From Heterohyrax brucei (lineage: Eukaryota > Chordata > Mammalia > Hyracoidea > Procaviidae): a stretch of 64,000 nt of DNA. The stretch spans positions 84,881,049 to 84,945,048 of the forward strand of contig CM053156.1 of assembly GCA_028571685.1 (NCBI GenBank), read 5' to 3'. The position numbers and the translations under genes are program-made. Shown one piece after another: positions 1 through 10,309 of the stretch (position 1 is the stretch's first letter; each line of letters starts with the position of its first letter). The notes beneath the pieces are model-generated. The model saw nothing but the letters and a program-made list of their open reading frames with translations, was not told where the DNA came from and did no database searches.

Positions 1-456
1 TCTCTTGGAGAACCAAGGTCAGGTAGTGAGCTCTGCCTTTGTGTCAGCTGAAAGAGGAAATGTGGAGTCCGTTAAGGACTGGGCAGAGTCTCTCTCCATG
101 CTCTCTCCTTGGGCGTGAACATCAGCTTTCTGCCTCTGCATCCCGCGGGTCAGCATCTCTTCCCTCACCCAAGAACAGGACTACCTCTGGACCAAAGAAA
201 CCGGAAACCCACGCCCACCTCAGATGCACGGGACCGAGAATCTGATTGGGCAAGCTTGGGGGCGTGCCCACACTAGGCCCAATCATCTGTGCCAGGACTC
301 AGGCCACGTGATCCCTGCCTACCCGGAAGCCCATTCTCTGGACAGGGGCTCCGTGCTCAAGCAAAGCGCGAGGATGTGATGGGGCTAACGTTGCTTCTTC
401 TTTTGGGGGGACTGCATGCCTGAATTTTCTCACTTGCTCTCCTGTGCCATCGGTGT
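1..456. other. No feature recognised
   Basis: Mixed-composition DNA without a repeat I recognise. Open frames are short, with no protein-like composition or splice-site context. Confidence 0.4.
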
Positions 457-662
457 AGCTCCCTGGTGGCACAAGCCTGATTCCATCAGCTGCTGATGGA
501 AAGCTGAGCAGTTGGAGCCTTCTCAGTGGTACGGGAGAAGAAAGCCCTGGCGATCAGCTCCCGTTAAGATTCCAGCCAAGTAAAGCTTGTGGAGCAGTTC
601 TGCTTTGTAACACGTGAGTCATCATGAGTCAGAATCACCTGATGGCACCTAATGGCAACAAT
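457..662 (+). mobile_element. tRNA-derived SINE, type A
   Basis: Nearly full length. It opens at GCTCCCTGGTGGCAC, carries GAAAGCCCTGGCGATCAGCT and ends in the RTE-like tail at GATGGCACCTAATGGCAACA. Confidence 0.85.
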
Positions 663-716
663 CTCCACTTCTACCTCCCCATCCGGTGTAGCCTTCCTGT
701 AGGCCACAGTTTCTCA

Positions 717-922
717 GCCTCGACACGCTGCCACTCGCACCAAACACTTTAGGCTGGGGCTCTGTCCCGTGTTTGGAGGATGTCTGGGAGCGTCCCTGGT
801 CTCACAGCACTAGATGCCAGTAGGGCCTCCTTTCCCTAACTCCAGGGTCGTTACAACCACAAAGGTCCCCGCACATCGCCAGATGTCCCCTGGGGGGCCA
901 GATTACCTCCAGTTGCTCCTGC
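717..922 (-). mobile_element. MER20-like hAT-Charlie DNA transposon
   Basis: Starts at CAGTTTCTCAGCCTC and contains the diagnostic blocks ACTAGATGCCAGTAG and CCAGATGTCCCCTGGGGGGC. MER20 is a non-autonomous hAT of about 220 bp. This copy is close to full length, with a decayed right end. Confidence 0.8.
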
Positions 923-954
923 CATAGACATTCAAACGTACTACCTCACACCCC

Positions 955-1440
955 CCCACCCCCTTTTTTATCGTGGTAAAACATGTTACAAAAACGTGCC
1001 ATTTTAACCATTTTTAAGGGCACAAGTCAGTGGCCTCACATTCACAATGTGGTATCAGCAGCAGTGCAATCCATTTCCAAAAGTGTTTCTTCACCCTGAA
1101 CCGCAACTTCATACCCCTTAAAAGCGACGGCGCCCTGTTTTCCCCACGCATCTGCCCCTGGTCACCACTAAGGACCTTGGGTCTCACTATTTACCTGTCC
1201 TAGAGTTCTCATATGTGGGTTCATATGATACTTGTCCTATTGTGTGTAATCTCACACAGCATGTTTTCAAGGTTCACCCGGGTCGTATGTATCACGGCTC
1301 TGTTTTTCTTTATGGCTGAATCACACTCCATTGCATCTAGAGACCACAGGGTGTGTATTCATTCTCCACTGACCGACCCCTGGCTTGATTCCATCTTTTC
1401 ACTACTGGAACAGAATTTATCTTTCAAAACTTCAAATTGA
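955..1440 (-). mobile_element. Antisense L1M 3'-UTR fragment
   Basis: The + strand reads the complement of an old L1 3' region: T-rich start, CCATTTTAACCATTTTTAAG, TTCACCCTGAACC, then ATGGCTGAATCACACTCCAT. This block order is typical of mammalian L1M tails. The open frame within it at 1213-1440 is incidental. Confidence 0.7.
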
Positions 1441-1599
1441 ACTTGTTTTGCTGCATTTTCTTTCAGAAAAAATACTATATATATTTTAATATTGCAAATC
1501 AGATGGTGCTGCTCTCTTGCTTAGAACTCCCAAGCTTGGGACCCCCTCCTCCAGGCCCCACCCCTCTGTGCATCACCCATGGGGGCTGCTTCCTGATCT

Positions 1600-1760
1600 G
1601 AGAACATGTCAAGCCCTCGCTGAACCCAGCACTTGTTCTGCTGCCGGGATGGTCTTCCCCAGCCCTTTCCATACCAGGTTGTCCTCACCCCAGTGGTGTC
1701 TCCTTGGAAAGGCCAGCCTTGTCACTCTCTCTTTTGTCACTGTCACACATGCGTTGGTAT
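1600..1760. mobile_element. L2 LINE relic
   Basis: Resembles the L2 3' region by its order of Pro/Phe-type blocks (GGTCTTCCCCAGCCC, then CCTTGGAAAGGCCAGCCTTG). Diverged and short. Confidence 0.45.
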
Positions 1761-2224
1761 CACTAATCTTTGAAGAGCTGCTGCCCTTGACCCCAGGTTC
1801 ATGTCTGCCTCCTGGCATTGCTCTTCTCTTCTTCACAACAAAGCGGCACCGAAGAGAGGCTGCAGTTCGCTGACTGCGTCTTCTGTTCTCTGCTTGATAT
1901 GTATCCGTCACAGCACAGGTCCAGGCCAGGCTCGTTCAGGCCTCTGATCAGGCGCATTTTGCTTGACCTTTCAGAGTGCCATGTGCTTGACACTCCCTTG
2001 TTCACACACCTTCTTCTTCAGACTGAGACCCCACACACCCCTGGGTCTTCCCACCTCGCTGCCCATGGCTCTGTCTTCTCCTTGGGTGGCTCGGCCTTGG
2101 CCCTAGGCTCTGCCACCAGCCTGCTGTCTCCTCTTGCTGCATTTGCTAGCCATGTGATTTCAGGCTGTCCTCTAGCCTTCGAGCTCCATCCTAGGCTGAT
2201 GGCTTTCCAGGGCACCTCCCGCCA
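1761..2224. other. No feature recognised
   Basis: C/T-rich unique DNA. An open frame of 238 codons spans 1818-2534 on the + strand, but it runs into the L2-like relic and has no recognisable domain. I do not call it a gene. Confidence 0.4.
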
Positions 2225-2550
2225 GGACTTCTTTCCTGACCTTGTGCTTGTGTCTCCAACTGCCCAGAGGACCTTTCTACCTGGACGGCTAAATTATTCC
2301 AAGTCTGATAAGAGCAAATTCAAGTGGTGGTCTTCTGGGACACCCACCTCCAAATCTGCTGTCCCCAGGAGCTGTCCCCATCACAGTCAATGGCACCATC
2401 ACCCGCATATGTACTCTGACCAAAAATTTGGATTCACGCTCAATTCCTTCCCTCTCCTTTGCTGGTTCATTGTTCGGTTAGTCCCATCAGGCCTGCTTCA
2501 AAATCCCCCCACGACTTCCCACTGCTTCCCCTAGATCTCCAGGTTGTAGG
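2225..2550. mobile_element. L2-like ancient LINE relic
   Basis: Follows the order of an L2 segment: CCAACTGCCCAGAGGACC, CTGCTGTCCCCAGGAGC, ATCACAGTCAATGGCACC, then ACCAAAAATTTGGATTC. Strongly diverged. Confidence 0.45.
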
Positions 2551-2744
2551 TGCCACCCAGAGGCCCGTCTCCGGAAAACAGGCCTATGGCAGTTTGTTTT
2601 CAGTTACTGAATGGTCTCTCACAGCTGATGATGGAAACCGTAATAGCCAACAGAGACTTCTCATTCGCGCCCTCCTCAGCGGCTCCCAGGGCACGCACCC
2701 TACCTGTGATAGCTCAGTTACACCACGGGTACCTCCACTGCCCC

Positions 2745-2835
2745 CATTCTACAGACTAGCAAACTGAGTTTCAGAGGGGTTTAGTAACCTGTCCAAGGTC
2801 ACATTGCTTTTAAGTGGCACAGCCAGGGTTTCAAG
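2745..2835 (-). mobile_element. MIR fragment
   Basis: Complement of the MIR core: CTACAGACTAGCAAACTGAG, GGGGTTTAGTAACCTGTCC, AAGGTCACATTGC. Confidence 0.75.
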
Positions 2836-3264
2836 ATCTCAAGAAAAGAGAATTCTCTAAATAAAGAAACAGAGAGGCTAATTCTCATTACTTGCCCACT
2901 TATTGAGAATGCAAAACATGATTAGGACAGCTCGCATGTTTTGGACATGGTTTTTGGACTAACAGTGCATGAGACGCTGGCCTGAAGGCTTGGCAGAGCT
3001 GATTTGGTTTGGGAGGCATGGCCACTATGATCACCTGCATTTACAGACAAGGACACACAGCCAGGAAGCACGGAAACCAGACAAGAGCTACATTATGGAC
3101 CTCACGCTTCACAAGCCCACCGCCCTGTCTGTAAAACAGCGTCGAGGCACGTGGGGGTTTTCCCCCAGAAGCTGCGATTATTTAGTCAAGTTTCAAAAAT
3201 GAAGGGGAAGGCAATTCATGCAACGATCAGAATACATGAGGTCGAGTGGCTCTTATTTTGTAAG
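2836..3264. other. No feature recognised
   Basis: No repeat or exon recognised. The region around 3010-3150 reads like an old MIR or L2 remnant (CATTTACAGACAAGGACACA), too diverged to call. Confidence 0.35.
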
Positions 3265-3269
3265 AATGA

Positions 3270-3405
3270 TGTCTAACAATACATACAGTGACTCACAGTG
3301 ACCCTGCAGAGGAGAGCAGAACTGCCCCAGAGAGTTTCCAAGCTGCTGCTTGTGCGTTCAAACGACCTTTCGTTAGCAACCAGAGCTCTTAACCACTCAG
3401 CAGCA
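3270..3405 (-). mobile_element. SINE, antisense, 5' part decayed
   Basis: Tail complement GTGACTCACAGTGACCCTG, then AGAACTGCCCCAGAGAG and a tRNA-head complement ending in ACTCAGCAGC. Confidence 0.75.
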
Positions 3406-3434
3406 GTGAGTTTGGTTCTTGGTTTGACACCCGT

Positions 3435-3548
3435 GTAAGGGGCCCTGGGGGCACAAGGTTAAGAGAGAACCCCTCGGGGACTGTTCTACTCTGTCCCATG
3501 GGGTCGCTGTGAGCTGGGGTCAGCTCCAAGGCACCCAACAACAACAGA
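3435..3548 (+). mobile_element. SINE, internally deleted
   Basis: Head GGGGCCCTGGGGGCACAAGG joins almost directly to the tail TCTGTCCCATGGGGTCGCTG and ends CACCCAACAACAACA. The tRNA B-box region is missing. Confidence 0.75.
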
Positions 3549-3597
3549 AGTTTTAGACAATGCAAAAGCCAAACACATTGCTGTCAGGTCATAGTGA

Positions 3598-3757
3598 CCC
3601 TAATCCACTGCCATTGAGTCAATTCCAACTCATAGTGATCCTATGGCACAGGATAGAACTGCCCCATAGAGTCTGCAGGGAGCGCCTGGCAGATTTGAAC
3701 TGTTGACGTTTTGGTTAACAGACATAGCACTTAGCCCACAATACCACCAGGGTTTGC
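3598..3757 (-). mobile_element. SINE, type S, antisense
   Basis: Complete antisense copy from CCAACTCATAGTGATCC through GGAGCGCCTGGCAGATTTG to ACCACCAGGGTTTGC. Confidence 0.85.
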
Positions 3758-3761
3758 AGCA

Positions 3762-3955
3762 ATCCCATAGGGTTTCCAAGGCTGTGATTTTTGTGAGACA
3801 CTATGAGTCGGCATCGACTCACTGGCGGTGAGTTAATCTCGGTGGGTACGGGTTGCCAGGTCTTTCTCCTGACATGGGGCAGGTGGGCTCAAGCCGCTGA
3901 CCTTCGTCGAGGTGAGCAGCAGAGCTCTGACCACTGGGCTAGCAGGGGTTCTATT
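3762..3955 (-). mobile_element. SINE, type A, antisense, with a SINE tail inserted
   Basis: Antisense host sequence CCATAGGGTTTCCAAGGCTG breaks after GTGATTTTT (3791). It resumes at TAATCTCGGTGG (3834), then GTTGCCAGGTCTTTCTCCTG. The interruption holds a sense SINE 3' end with TATGAGTCGGCATCGACTCA. This is one of five copies broken at the same point of the element. Confidence 0.7.
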
Positions 3956-4407
3956 GTGGAAGGAAGGGAGGAGGTGAACCTTTTTCCAATCCAGCTGGGA
4001 GCCTCGCACTTGCAGATGAGGGGCAGGGTGGAAGGGACAGTGGAGCCCCAGGGGTGGCTGGGGCTCTGCACGATCACTGCTTCCCTCCCTCAGCAAATGT
4101 TTCTTGGTCTCTCCTGCTCTCCGGGTGCCAGGCTGCCGGGCTGGGCAGGTAGCAGGGATCTGTGTCAGGGGTGGCCACGTGGAGGTCCTGGCATCCTGAT
4201 GGGGCTTTAGAAAGATCACCCAGGCTTGGGGACAGTAGTAAGGGACGGGGATGGGAAGACCAGAAGACAGCAATGCAGTAGGGAGGTGACGGCGCTGGGG
4301 ACAGGGGCAAGCCCCAGTGCCAGTGCCGGAGCTGGAGGGACAGGCTGAGACCCTCACCAAGATGAGGGCAACGATGGTGGCACGAGACCTTTGCAGATCC
4401 CGCCACC
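3956..4407. other. No feature recognised
   Basis: GC-rich unique DNA. Overlapping open frames on both strands (up to 193 codons on the - strand) are explained by base composition. No domain recognised. Confidence 0.4.
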
Positions 4408-4570
4408 CATCCACTGCTGTCGAGTCCCTTCTGACTCACAGCGATCCCTTAGGACAGACTAGGACTGCCTCATGGCATTTCCAAGGCTGTGACCTGGACG
4501 GAAGGAGCCGGCCACATCTTTCTCCAAGGGAGAGGCTGGTGGACTGAAACCGCACACTTTTCTGCTGATC
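4408..4570 (-). mobile_element. SINE, type A, antisense
   Basis: Tail complement CTGTCGAGTCCCTTCTGACT, body TTTCCAAGGCTGTGACCTGG and CACATCTTTCTCC, head partly lost. Confidence 0.8.
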
Positions 4571-4817
4571 TGTTTTGGTTTTCTGGCCCGTGTGCTCCTC
4601 TGGGAACATTCTTTTTATTTTATTTTTTCCTCATGGCTGAGTAATTGACTGAAATGCCACTGTCTCTGTTCCTTTACCCCATAGGGCAGTTCTACTCTGT
4701 GCCTTTATAGTCTTATTACAAACTGGTGGCCAAGTTTCATCATCTCTCAGTGGATCTGAGGTAAGACAGAGCAGAAAGGTCAGAAGTCACTTATTCACCC
4801 CACTAATGCAAAGGCCT
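4571..4817. other. AT-rich spacer
   Basis: T-rich stretch (TTTTTATTTTATTTTTTCC) followed by unique DNA. A short SINE-like motif GGGCAGTTCTACTCTGTGCC lies at 4683. Confidence 0.35.
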
Positions 4818-4990
4818 AAGCCCTCGGGTGGCACAACTCAGCTGCTGCCTGAGAAGTTGGAGGTTCAAAACCACCAGCTACTCCGTGGAGAGAGAGGTGA
4901 CAGTTTACTTCCATAAAGGTCACAGTCTTAGAAATCCAATGGGCAGTCTATTTTGTCCTATAGGGTCACCGGGCATGCAACAACAATACC
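4818..4990 (+). mobile_element. SINE, type A
   Basis: Head CCCTCGGGTGGCACAACTCA, body CATAAAGGTCACAGTCTTAG and tail CTATAGGGTCACCGG, ending CATGCAACAACAATAC. Confidence 0.8.
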
Positions 4991-5914
4991 TTGGGATGCC
5001 GTTGTCTCTGTCAAGGGAAGGGAGAGGAGCAAGAGGTACAAGCGCAGAGCCCAGGAAGGGGACAAAGTTCCACAAATGGTAGGAACCCCCGCCCTACTAG
5101 GGGGTTAACGTTTCAGAGGGAAAGAGTCTAGGCCAGACCCTGGGGTCAGGACCACAGAGAACATTCTAGAGCCTTGCTCCCTGAAGTGTGGCACTGCTGC
5201 TGTCCGGGAGCTGGTCGGAGCGGAGAATTCTGGGCCTGCCCTAGAGGTCTGGAGCCCAACTGCTCCTTGTAACAGGCTCCCCAGGTGATTCACACCCTGT
5301 TAAAGCCCTAAGCACCGCTCAGGTGCGTGCCATTCACTGGACAAATATTTACTGAGCACCTACTGTGCTGGAGACATGGAGGATGCCTGGACGGATGAGG
5401 AAGACTGGGCCAGGGTGCAGAAAGCCAGGGGACTGTGGGAAGAGGGAAGCTGGACAGAAGAAACTGAAAGTGGGGAGTTGCGAGTCATCAGACTTTTCTG
5501 AGGGCATGGCATTTGAGACTGGCTTTGCAAGTCAGGGTTTGCAGGGAGCGCGCTGCAGGCGGAGGCACAGACAGAACAGAGGCTGTCTGGAGCTCGGTGT
5601 GTTGGGGGTCAGAAGGGAGCCAGGCTCCGGAACTCGCATGTGCGTGGCCGGAAGGGTGGAAAAGGCTGTTTCTGTGGTCTGTGTGTCCCCCACGACCACA
5701 CCCTAGTCCCGGCCGAGTCGCGTGTTCCCAAGGCTTCCGGAGCAGGCTGATCTGTTGGTAGCTCTCCATTCGCTTGTGCAAGGCCTGACTCATCTTCCCT
5801 GACAGTGGGCAGTCCTTGACTGGCACGGCTCCCTTTCCTCTTCTTGGCAAGCACTGAGGTTGCTTTGCTAATGTGAGCAGCCGGCAAGTCAGCCCTCAAC
5901 TTAGGGCCACCCCA
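4991..5914. other. Unique DNA with a possible MIR trace
   Basis: Mostly GC-moderate unique sequence. GGACAAATATTTACTGAGCA followed by CCTACTGTGCTGG (5338-5370) matches the antisense start of a MIR. No exon recognised. Confidence 0.4.
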
Positions 5915-6150
5915 AGCCCGTGGGGCAAAACACTGCTCAGTCCTGTGCCACCCCCACGATCGCTTGGGAATGGCACAGTTGTGACCCATACAGTTTTCAC
6001 TGGCTGATTTGGGGGAGTAGATTGCCAGGCCTTTCTTCCTAGTTTGGTTTAGGCTGGAAGCCCCTCTGAAGACTGTCCGGCTCAGTAACAACATAAAAAC
6101 CGGACCAGCAGATGGGTGGAGGCTGCTGTGTGGTGTCTCGGCTGGGAATT
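5915..6150 (-). mobile_element. SINE, type G, antisense, truncated
   Basis: Body complement TTTTCACTGGCTGATTTGG, GTAGATTGCCAGGCCTTTCT, TCCTAGTTTGG and GCAGATGGGTGGAGGCTGC. The tRNA-Gly-like head is missing. Confidence 0.75.
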
Positions 6151-6949
6151 CAGCTGGGCCTCCTGCAAGGAAGAAGAGGATCCCTTTGGTGAACCACCTG
6201 TACCCTGCTTTCTGCGTCCGTGCCCTGTCCCACAGAGCCCCAGCCTCTGTCTGTAGTTTTAGTCTCAGCTGTGGATGGAGCAGAGTCGTGACCGTCTTCC
6301 ATGCTGGCCCCAGTCTTTCACTGACGCTGTTTCTTTCCATCTTCTCGACTGTCCCTGCAGTGGGTGCTACAAGTGCCTGCTTTCAGCAGAAGGAAACTGA
6401 GGCTCCGAGAGGGCCCTCAGAGGCCTAGTCCCATCCAGGAGCCCAGCTCTCTCTAGTTTGCTTTCATCCAGTTTTGCTTTCAAATTTCTTCAGGAAAGCA
6501 CTGCAGGCCTGGGCCCCCAGCAACGGCAGATGCTTACACAGCAGAAGGCAGAGGGTTTTGGCCGAGGTCCGTTTTTGCATCCAGCTGAGAGACAGAAAAG
6601 GTATGTGTATTGCCTTGCATCAAATTGTCTTCCAGGGAAAACGTTTAAAAACCTGGCTCTTTGGTTAGACGGGAGATGGCAGGACAAGACACCCAGCTGG
6701 GCAGAGAGAAGGGCCCAGGCTCCTAGGTGACTGGCTGCCTCCAAAGGGAATGACTTTGTGGCGGCAGGTGGGGTGGGGACACATTGAAATGACAAAAGAA
6801 GGCATCTTTAAACACTCAGCAGGCAAGGTATTGGTAATCTTGGGTTGTCTGGGCTGCCATCTGCATGTTTAACTGGGGGCCTTTTCTGGCTTTGATGGTG
6901 GTACCTGGGGGACCCACACAACCCCCTGCCTCCCCCCACCAAAAAAGCC
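6151..6949. other. No feature recognised
   Basis: Unique DNA. A MIR-like motif AAGGAAACTGAGGCTCCGAG lies at 6390. The 243-codon open frame at 5609-6340 (- strand) crosses the SINE and shows no domain. Confidence 0.4.
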
Positions 6950-7146
6950 AAACAGAAAAACTTGCTGTGTTGATTCCAATTCATAGTGACCCTATAGGAC
7001 AGAGGAGAACTGCCTAGTCGGGTTTCCTAAGCTGTAGGCTTTGAAGAAGCAGGTTGTCTTCTTTCTCCCACTGAGCTGCTGGTTGGTTTGAACTACTGAC
7101 CTTTCAGTTAGCAGCCAGGTACTTTAACCAGTGTGCCACCTGGGCA
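6950..7146 (-). mobile_element. SINE, type A, antisense
   Basis: Tail complement GATTCCAATTCATAGTGACC, body GTCTTCTTTCTCCCACTGAG, head complement AACCAGTGTGCCACCTGGG. Confidence 0.85.
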
Positions 7147-7755
7147 TCACCCTCCCCTCCCCAACCCCCCACAATCTCCAGCTGAGACCTTCTTGTGTCA
7201 ATTTCAGATGAACCAGCTTTCCCCTCCCGGAATGGAGGTGCAAGAGAATGCAGGCACAAAAGGCTGCCTGGTGAGGAGATCACCCCCTAAACCAGCCAAG
7301 GGTCTGCCTAGGGTGAAGCCGTAGGGAGGTGAAAGGCTGAAATGCCCTCGATACCCATCACTGGGGATGTGGAGTAATTGCTAAGAATAGTGTAAGAATG
7401 CTTAAAAATCCATCTGGTGCAGTGTGAGGTGGTCATTACACATGGCATTGATAACTGCATAATAATGTCACCCTACACTGTCGTGTTCACAGGCGAAAAA
7501 TCAGTTCACCAAACAGCACCAGAGATAGGGCTTCGGTGTTATAAAACAGATGTATAAATCTAAGTTTGAATGCTTGAGCTATGACTCCAGCGATGGCTTT
7601 ACATTGCCTGTGCCCTTCCATAGTAGGTAGTTCACTCTCATTTTTAAAAGTTTCCCAGCTATATCATGCTGCTGGAGCGATTTCACTTTACAGGTGGGAA
7701 AACAGGCTTTGGGGTAGCAAATATTTTGCTTAAGTTCTCCAGAAAAGATTAAAAA
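7147..7755. other. No feature recognised
   Basis: AT-moderate DNA without confident repeats. The 7340-7560 part reads like a very old LINE remnant. Confidence 0.35.
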
Positions 7756-7921
7756 AAGGAAAACCTGCTGCCCTCTGGTTGATTCCAACTTATAATGACC
7801 CTGCATCTACAGGACAGAGTAGAACTGTCCCATGGAGTTCCCATGGAGCACCTGGTGGATTTGGACTGCCAGGCTTTTGGTTAGCAGATGTAGCACCTGA
7901 CCACTGTGACACCAGGCTTTT
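7756..7921 (-). mobile_element. SINE, type S, antisense
   Basis: GATTCCAACTTATAATGACC, GTAGAACTGTCCCATGGAG, CACCTGGTGGATTTGGACTG, ending GACACCAGGCTTTT. Confidence 0.85.
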
Positions 7922-8359
7922 CAAAGATGATTACAGCTTCTATTAATACATGTTATCTGTGAAAAAAAATTTTTTTGAATTTTTTCATTATTTAATAAAC
8001 AAATTTCCAGGGTACAAACCACATGAGACTGCTGTGGTCCATATGGAGGATATAGATTGCATTATATAACATGTAATTCACGTATATTGTTTGTGGATAA
8101 TTTACAACAATAACTAACAAAATTTGAAATGAACACATACTGTATTGCCAAATTGTGTACCTACGTTAAGGAAAGTGGTCAAAAACATTGTCTCGCTGGG
8201 GTAGGTTATACAATAGACAAGTGTCGCGCTGTGTTTGTTCTCCGGGCTGGTGGGCAGCCGGTGGGGACCAGTGCTGGGGGTGTGTGGAAGTTCCTCTTTT
8301 CGGTCATATTTCTGACATGACAATAGGTTTGGTGGTTTTGTTTTCGAGTGACAACTACC
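7922..8359. other. No feature recognised
   Basis: AT-rich DNA with an A/T homopolymer pair at 7960-7980. No recognisable repeat or exon. Confidence 0.35.
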
Positions 8360-8560
8360 ACTGTCATCACTATAGCTAATAATAGCTGCTGTCTTCTGAG
8401 GGCCAGCGGTGAACCAGGCATGCTATTGGAAGTGTGCATGTTAAATCCTCTCACCTGCCTGGAAGGATGCCATGATTATCACTCTCACTCTGTAAATGAA
8501 GGAATAAGAGACCCAGGTCACCACATGGTAAATAATGGCATCTAGGCTGCAATACGGCAT
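8360..8560 (-). mobile_element. MIR, antisense
   Basis: Near-complete MIR complement: AGCTAATAATAGCTGCTGTC, AACCAGGCATGCTATTGG, TAAATCCTCTCACCTGCC, then CTGTAAATGAAGGAATAAGA. Confidence 0.75.
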
Positions 8561-8695
8561 CAATGCACCATCTCCCCTGGCCTCTCCCCTCTTCCTAGAC
8601 GCTCTGGAGCCACTGGGATGCGTATTGAGCTCAGGTGCCAGCCATGCTGAGAGGTCATTTATGGTGGCCATTTTCAAGCTACTAAGGGGACACTG

Positions 8696-8838
8696 GAAAG
8701 CCCCGTTGAATAGTAGTTAAGTGCTATATGTGCTAACCAAAAGTTCAGCAGTTCAAAACTCTATGGGGTGGTGCTACTGTCTTTTAGGGTTGTGATGAGT
8801 CACAACTGACTTGCTGTCAACAGGTTTGAGGCTTTTTT
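8696..8838 (+). mobile_element. SINE, type S
   Basis: Head TAGTTAAGTGCTATATGTGC, tail GATGAGTCACAACTGACTTG and a T-rich end GGCTTTTTTTTAAGGG. A few bases of the body are missing. Confidence 0.8.
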
Positions 8839-8844
8839 TTAAGG

Positions 8845-9003
8845 GGATATTTGTGGTACAGTGGTGAGAGTCTTGGCTGCTAACTAAAAGGCTGGCAATT
8901 TGAAACTACCAGGTAGCCTTTGGAAACCCTATGAGGCGCTCTGTTCTGTCCTACAGGTCACTGAGTCGAAATTGACTCGACAGCAACAGGCTTGGTTTTT
9001 TGG
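8845..9003 (+). mobile_element. SINE, type S
   Basis: GGTACAGTGGTGAGAGTCTT, AGCCTTTGGAAACCCTATG, tail GTCGAAATTGACTCGACAGC ending in TTGGTTTTTTGG. It abuts the RTE copy directly downstream. Confidence 0.85.
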
Positions 9004-9011
9004 GAGGTGCA

Positions 9012-9906
9012 AGGGACATTTTGGTTCAGCACGAAAACTACTGCAGACGATAAAGTCCTCACTCTATCAGTGAGCCATGCCCTGAGTAAAATCCACGTCA
9101 AGCTTAATGAGCCCAGGTTCCAAAAAACCATGTCAAAAAACCTTGCTTTAATCAACCCAGAAAAAGGTAAATTACTGATGAATAACACTGATGAAGGTCA
9201 AAGACCACAGCCCTCAATATGGGTTGTGCCTCAACATCATGAAAACAAAAATCCTCGCAACTGGACCAGCAAGCAACATCTTGGTAAGTGGGGAAGGACT
9301 GAGGTTGTCAAGGGTTTCATTTTAATTGGCTCCACCGTCAACAGCTATCGAAGCAGCAGTCAGGAAATCAAAAGGTGCATTGCGTGGGGAAAATCTGCTG
9401 CCAAGGACCTCGTTAAACTGTTAAAAAGTAAAGATGTCACCTTGAAGACTAAGGTGCACCTGACCCAAGCCATGGGATTTCCAATGGCAACATATGCATG
9501 GGAAAGCTAGACTATGAATAAGGAAGACAGAAGAAGAATTGGTGCCTTTGCACTATGGTGTTGGAGAAGAATATTGAATGTCCCATGGACCGTCCAAAGA
9601 ACAAACAGATCTGTTCTGGAAGAAGTCCAACCAGAGTGCTCCTTGGAAGCAAAGATGGTGAGACTGTGTCTTACATACTTCGGACATGTTGTCAGGAGGG
9701 ATCAGTCCCTGGAGAAGGACATCGTGCTTGGCAGAGTGGAGGGCCAGTGAAAACATGGAAAACCATCAACAGGATGGGTTGACACAGTGGCCGCAACAAT
9801 GGGCTTGAGCATAAAAGTGACCGTGGGTGCGGTGCGGGACCAAGCACTGTTTCATTCTGCAGTGCAGGGGTCGCTGTGAGAGGGAACTGACTTAACAGAG
9901 CCTAGC
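9012..9906 (+). mobile_element. RTE-type LINE (BovB-like), 3' portion with reverse transcriptase C-terminus
   Basis: The best RTE copy in the window, 5'-truncated. It encodes the C-terminal part of an RTE reverse transcriptase and ends with the tail shared with the SINEs (GGGGTCGCTGTGAGAGGGAA, then CTGACTTAACAGAGCCTAGC). RTE LINEs retrotranspose by target-primed reverse transcription and are the presumed source of the machinery for these SINEs. The 5' limit is uncertain because the first ~170 bp show no clear RTE match. Confidence 0.85.
9185..9750 (+). pseudogene. RTE reverse transcriptase C-terminal remnant
   Basis: Recognisable peptide runs are KTKILATGP in one frame, then KGFILIGST, KVHLTQAM, AFALWCWRRILNVPWT and YFGHVVRRDQSLEKD in another. 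These match the C-terminal segment of BovB/RTE proteins (WCWRR and YFGH motifs, no catalytic YADD motif in this part). The frame shifts near 9300. An in-frame TAG at 9508-9510 replaces the Trp expected after Glu-Ser. A TGA at 9748-9750 stands where Arg is usual in this family and ends the open frame before the basic tail. It cannot encode a working enzyme. Confidence 0.8.
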
Positions 9907-10309
9907 AAAGCAAGCAGGGGCTAGGGGGAGAGGGGTGTTTAAAAGAAAAAAAAGGGTACAGATCTGTTTTAAAAAAAAAATGAATGCTTCCTTCACCGTA
10001 GAGGGAGACCAGAATTTTTTTTTAAAGTCTTGCTTAATCCACAGTGGGAGGTTCTCCTGCTGATACACACTCATGGACATGCAGAGATCTCTCCCTTCAG
10101 GACTGTTTGCTACGGCATAACTGATACTAACAAATGTTGGGGAACAACTAAAAATGGAAACATTATTAAATAAATTTGGATTCATCCCTGCAACTCTTAG
10201 AAGGAGGTAGCTGTACGTGTCCTTACCTACCGCCACCAGGGAGGTGAACTCTACAGGGGGCAAGTGGGGAGGCCCAGCTCAGGAAGGACAGCACCACAGG
10301 CCTGATGGT
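9907..10309. other. No feature recognised
   Basis: AT-rich DNA with A-runs near 9950 and 9980. GGAACAACTAAAAATGGAAA at 10140 resembles a very old LINE 3' end. No gene. Confidence 0.35.

Noticed and set aside
1818-2534. 238-codon open frame on the + strand
   Set aside because: It runs into an L2-like relic and reflects C/T-rich composition, with no domain.
3803-4439. Overlapping open frames on both strands
   Set aside because: GC-rich DNA plus SINE sequence at the ends. Mutually overlapping frames cannot all be genes and none matches a family.
5609-6340. 243-codon open frame on the - strand, the longest in the window
   Set aside because: It crosses an antisense type G SINE, has no recognisable domain and no flanking splice sites.
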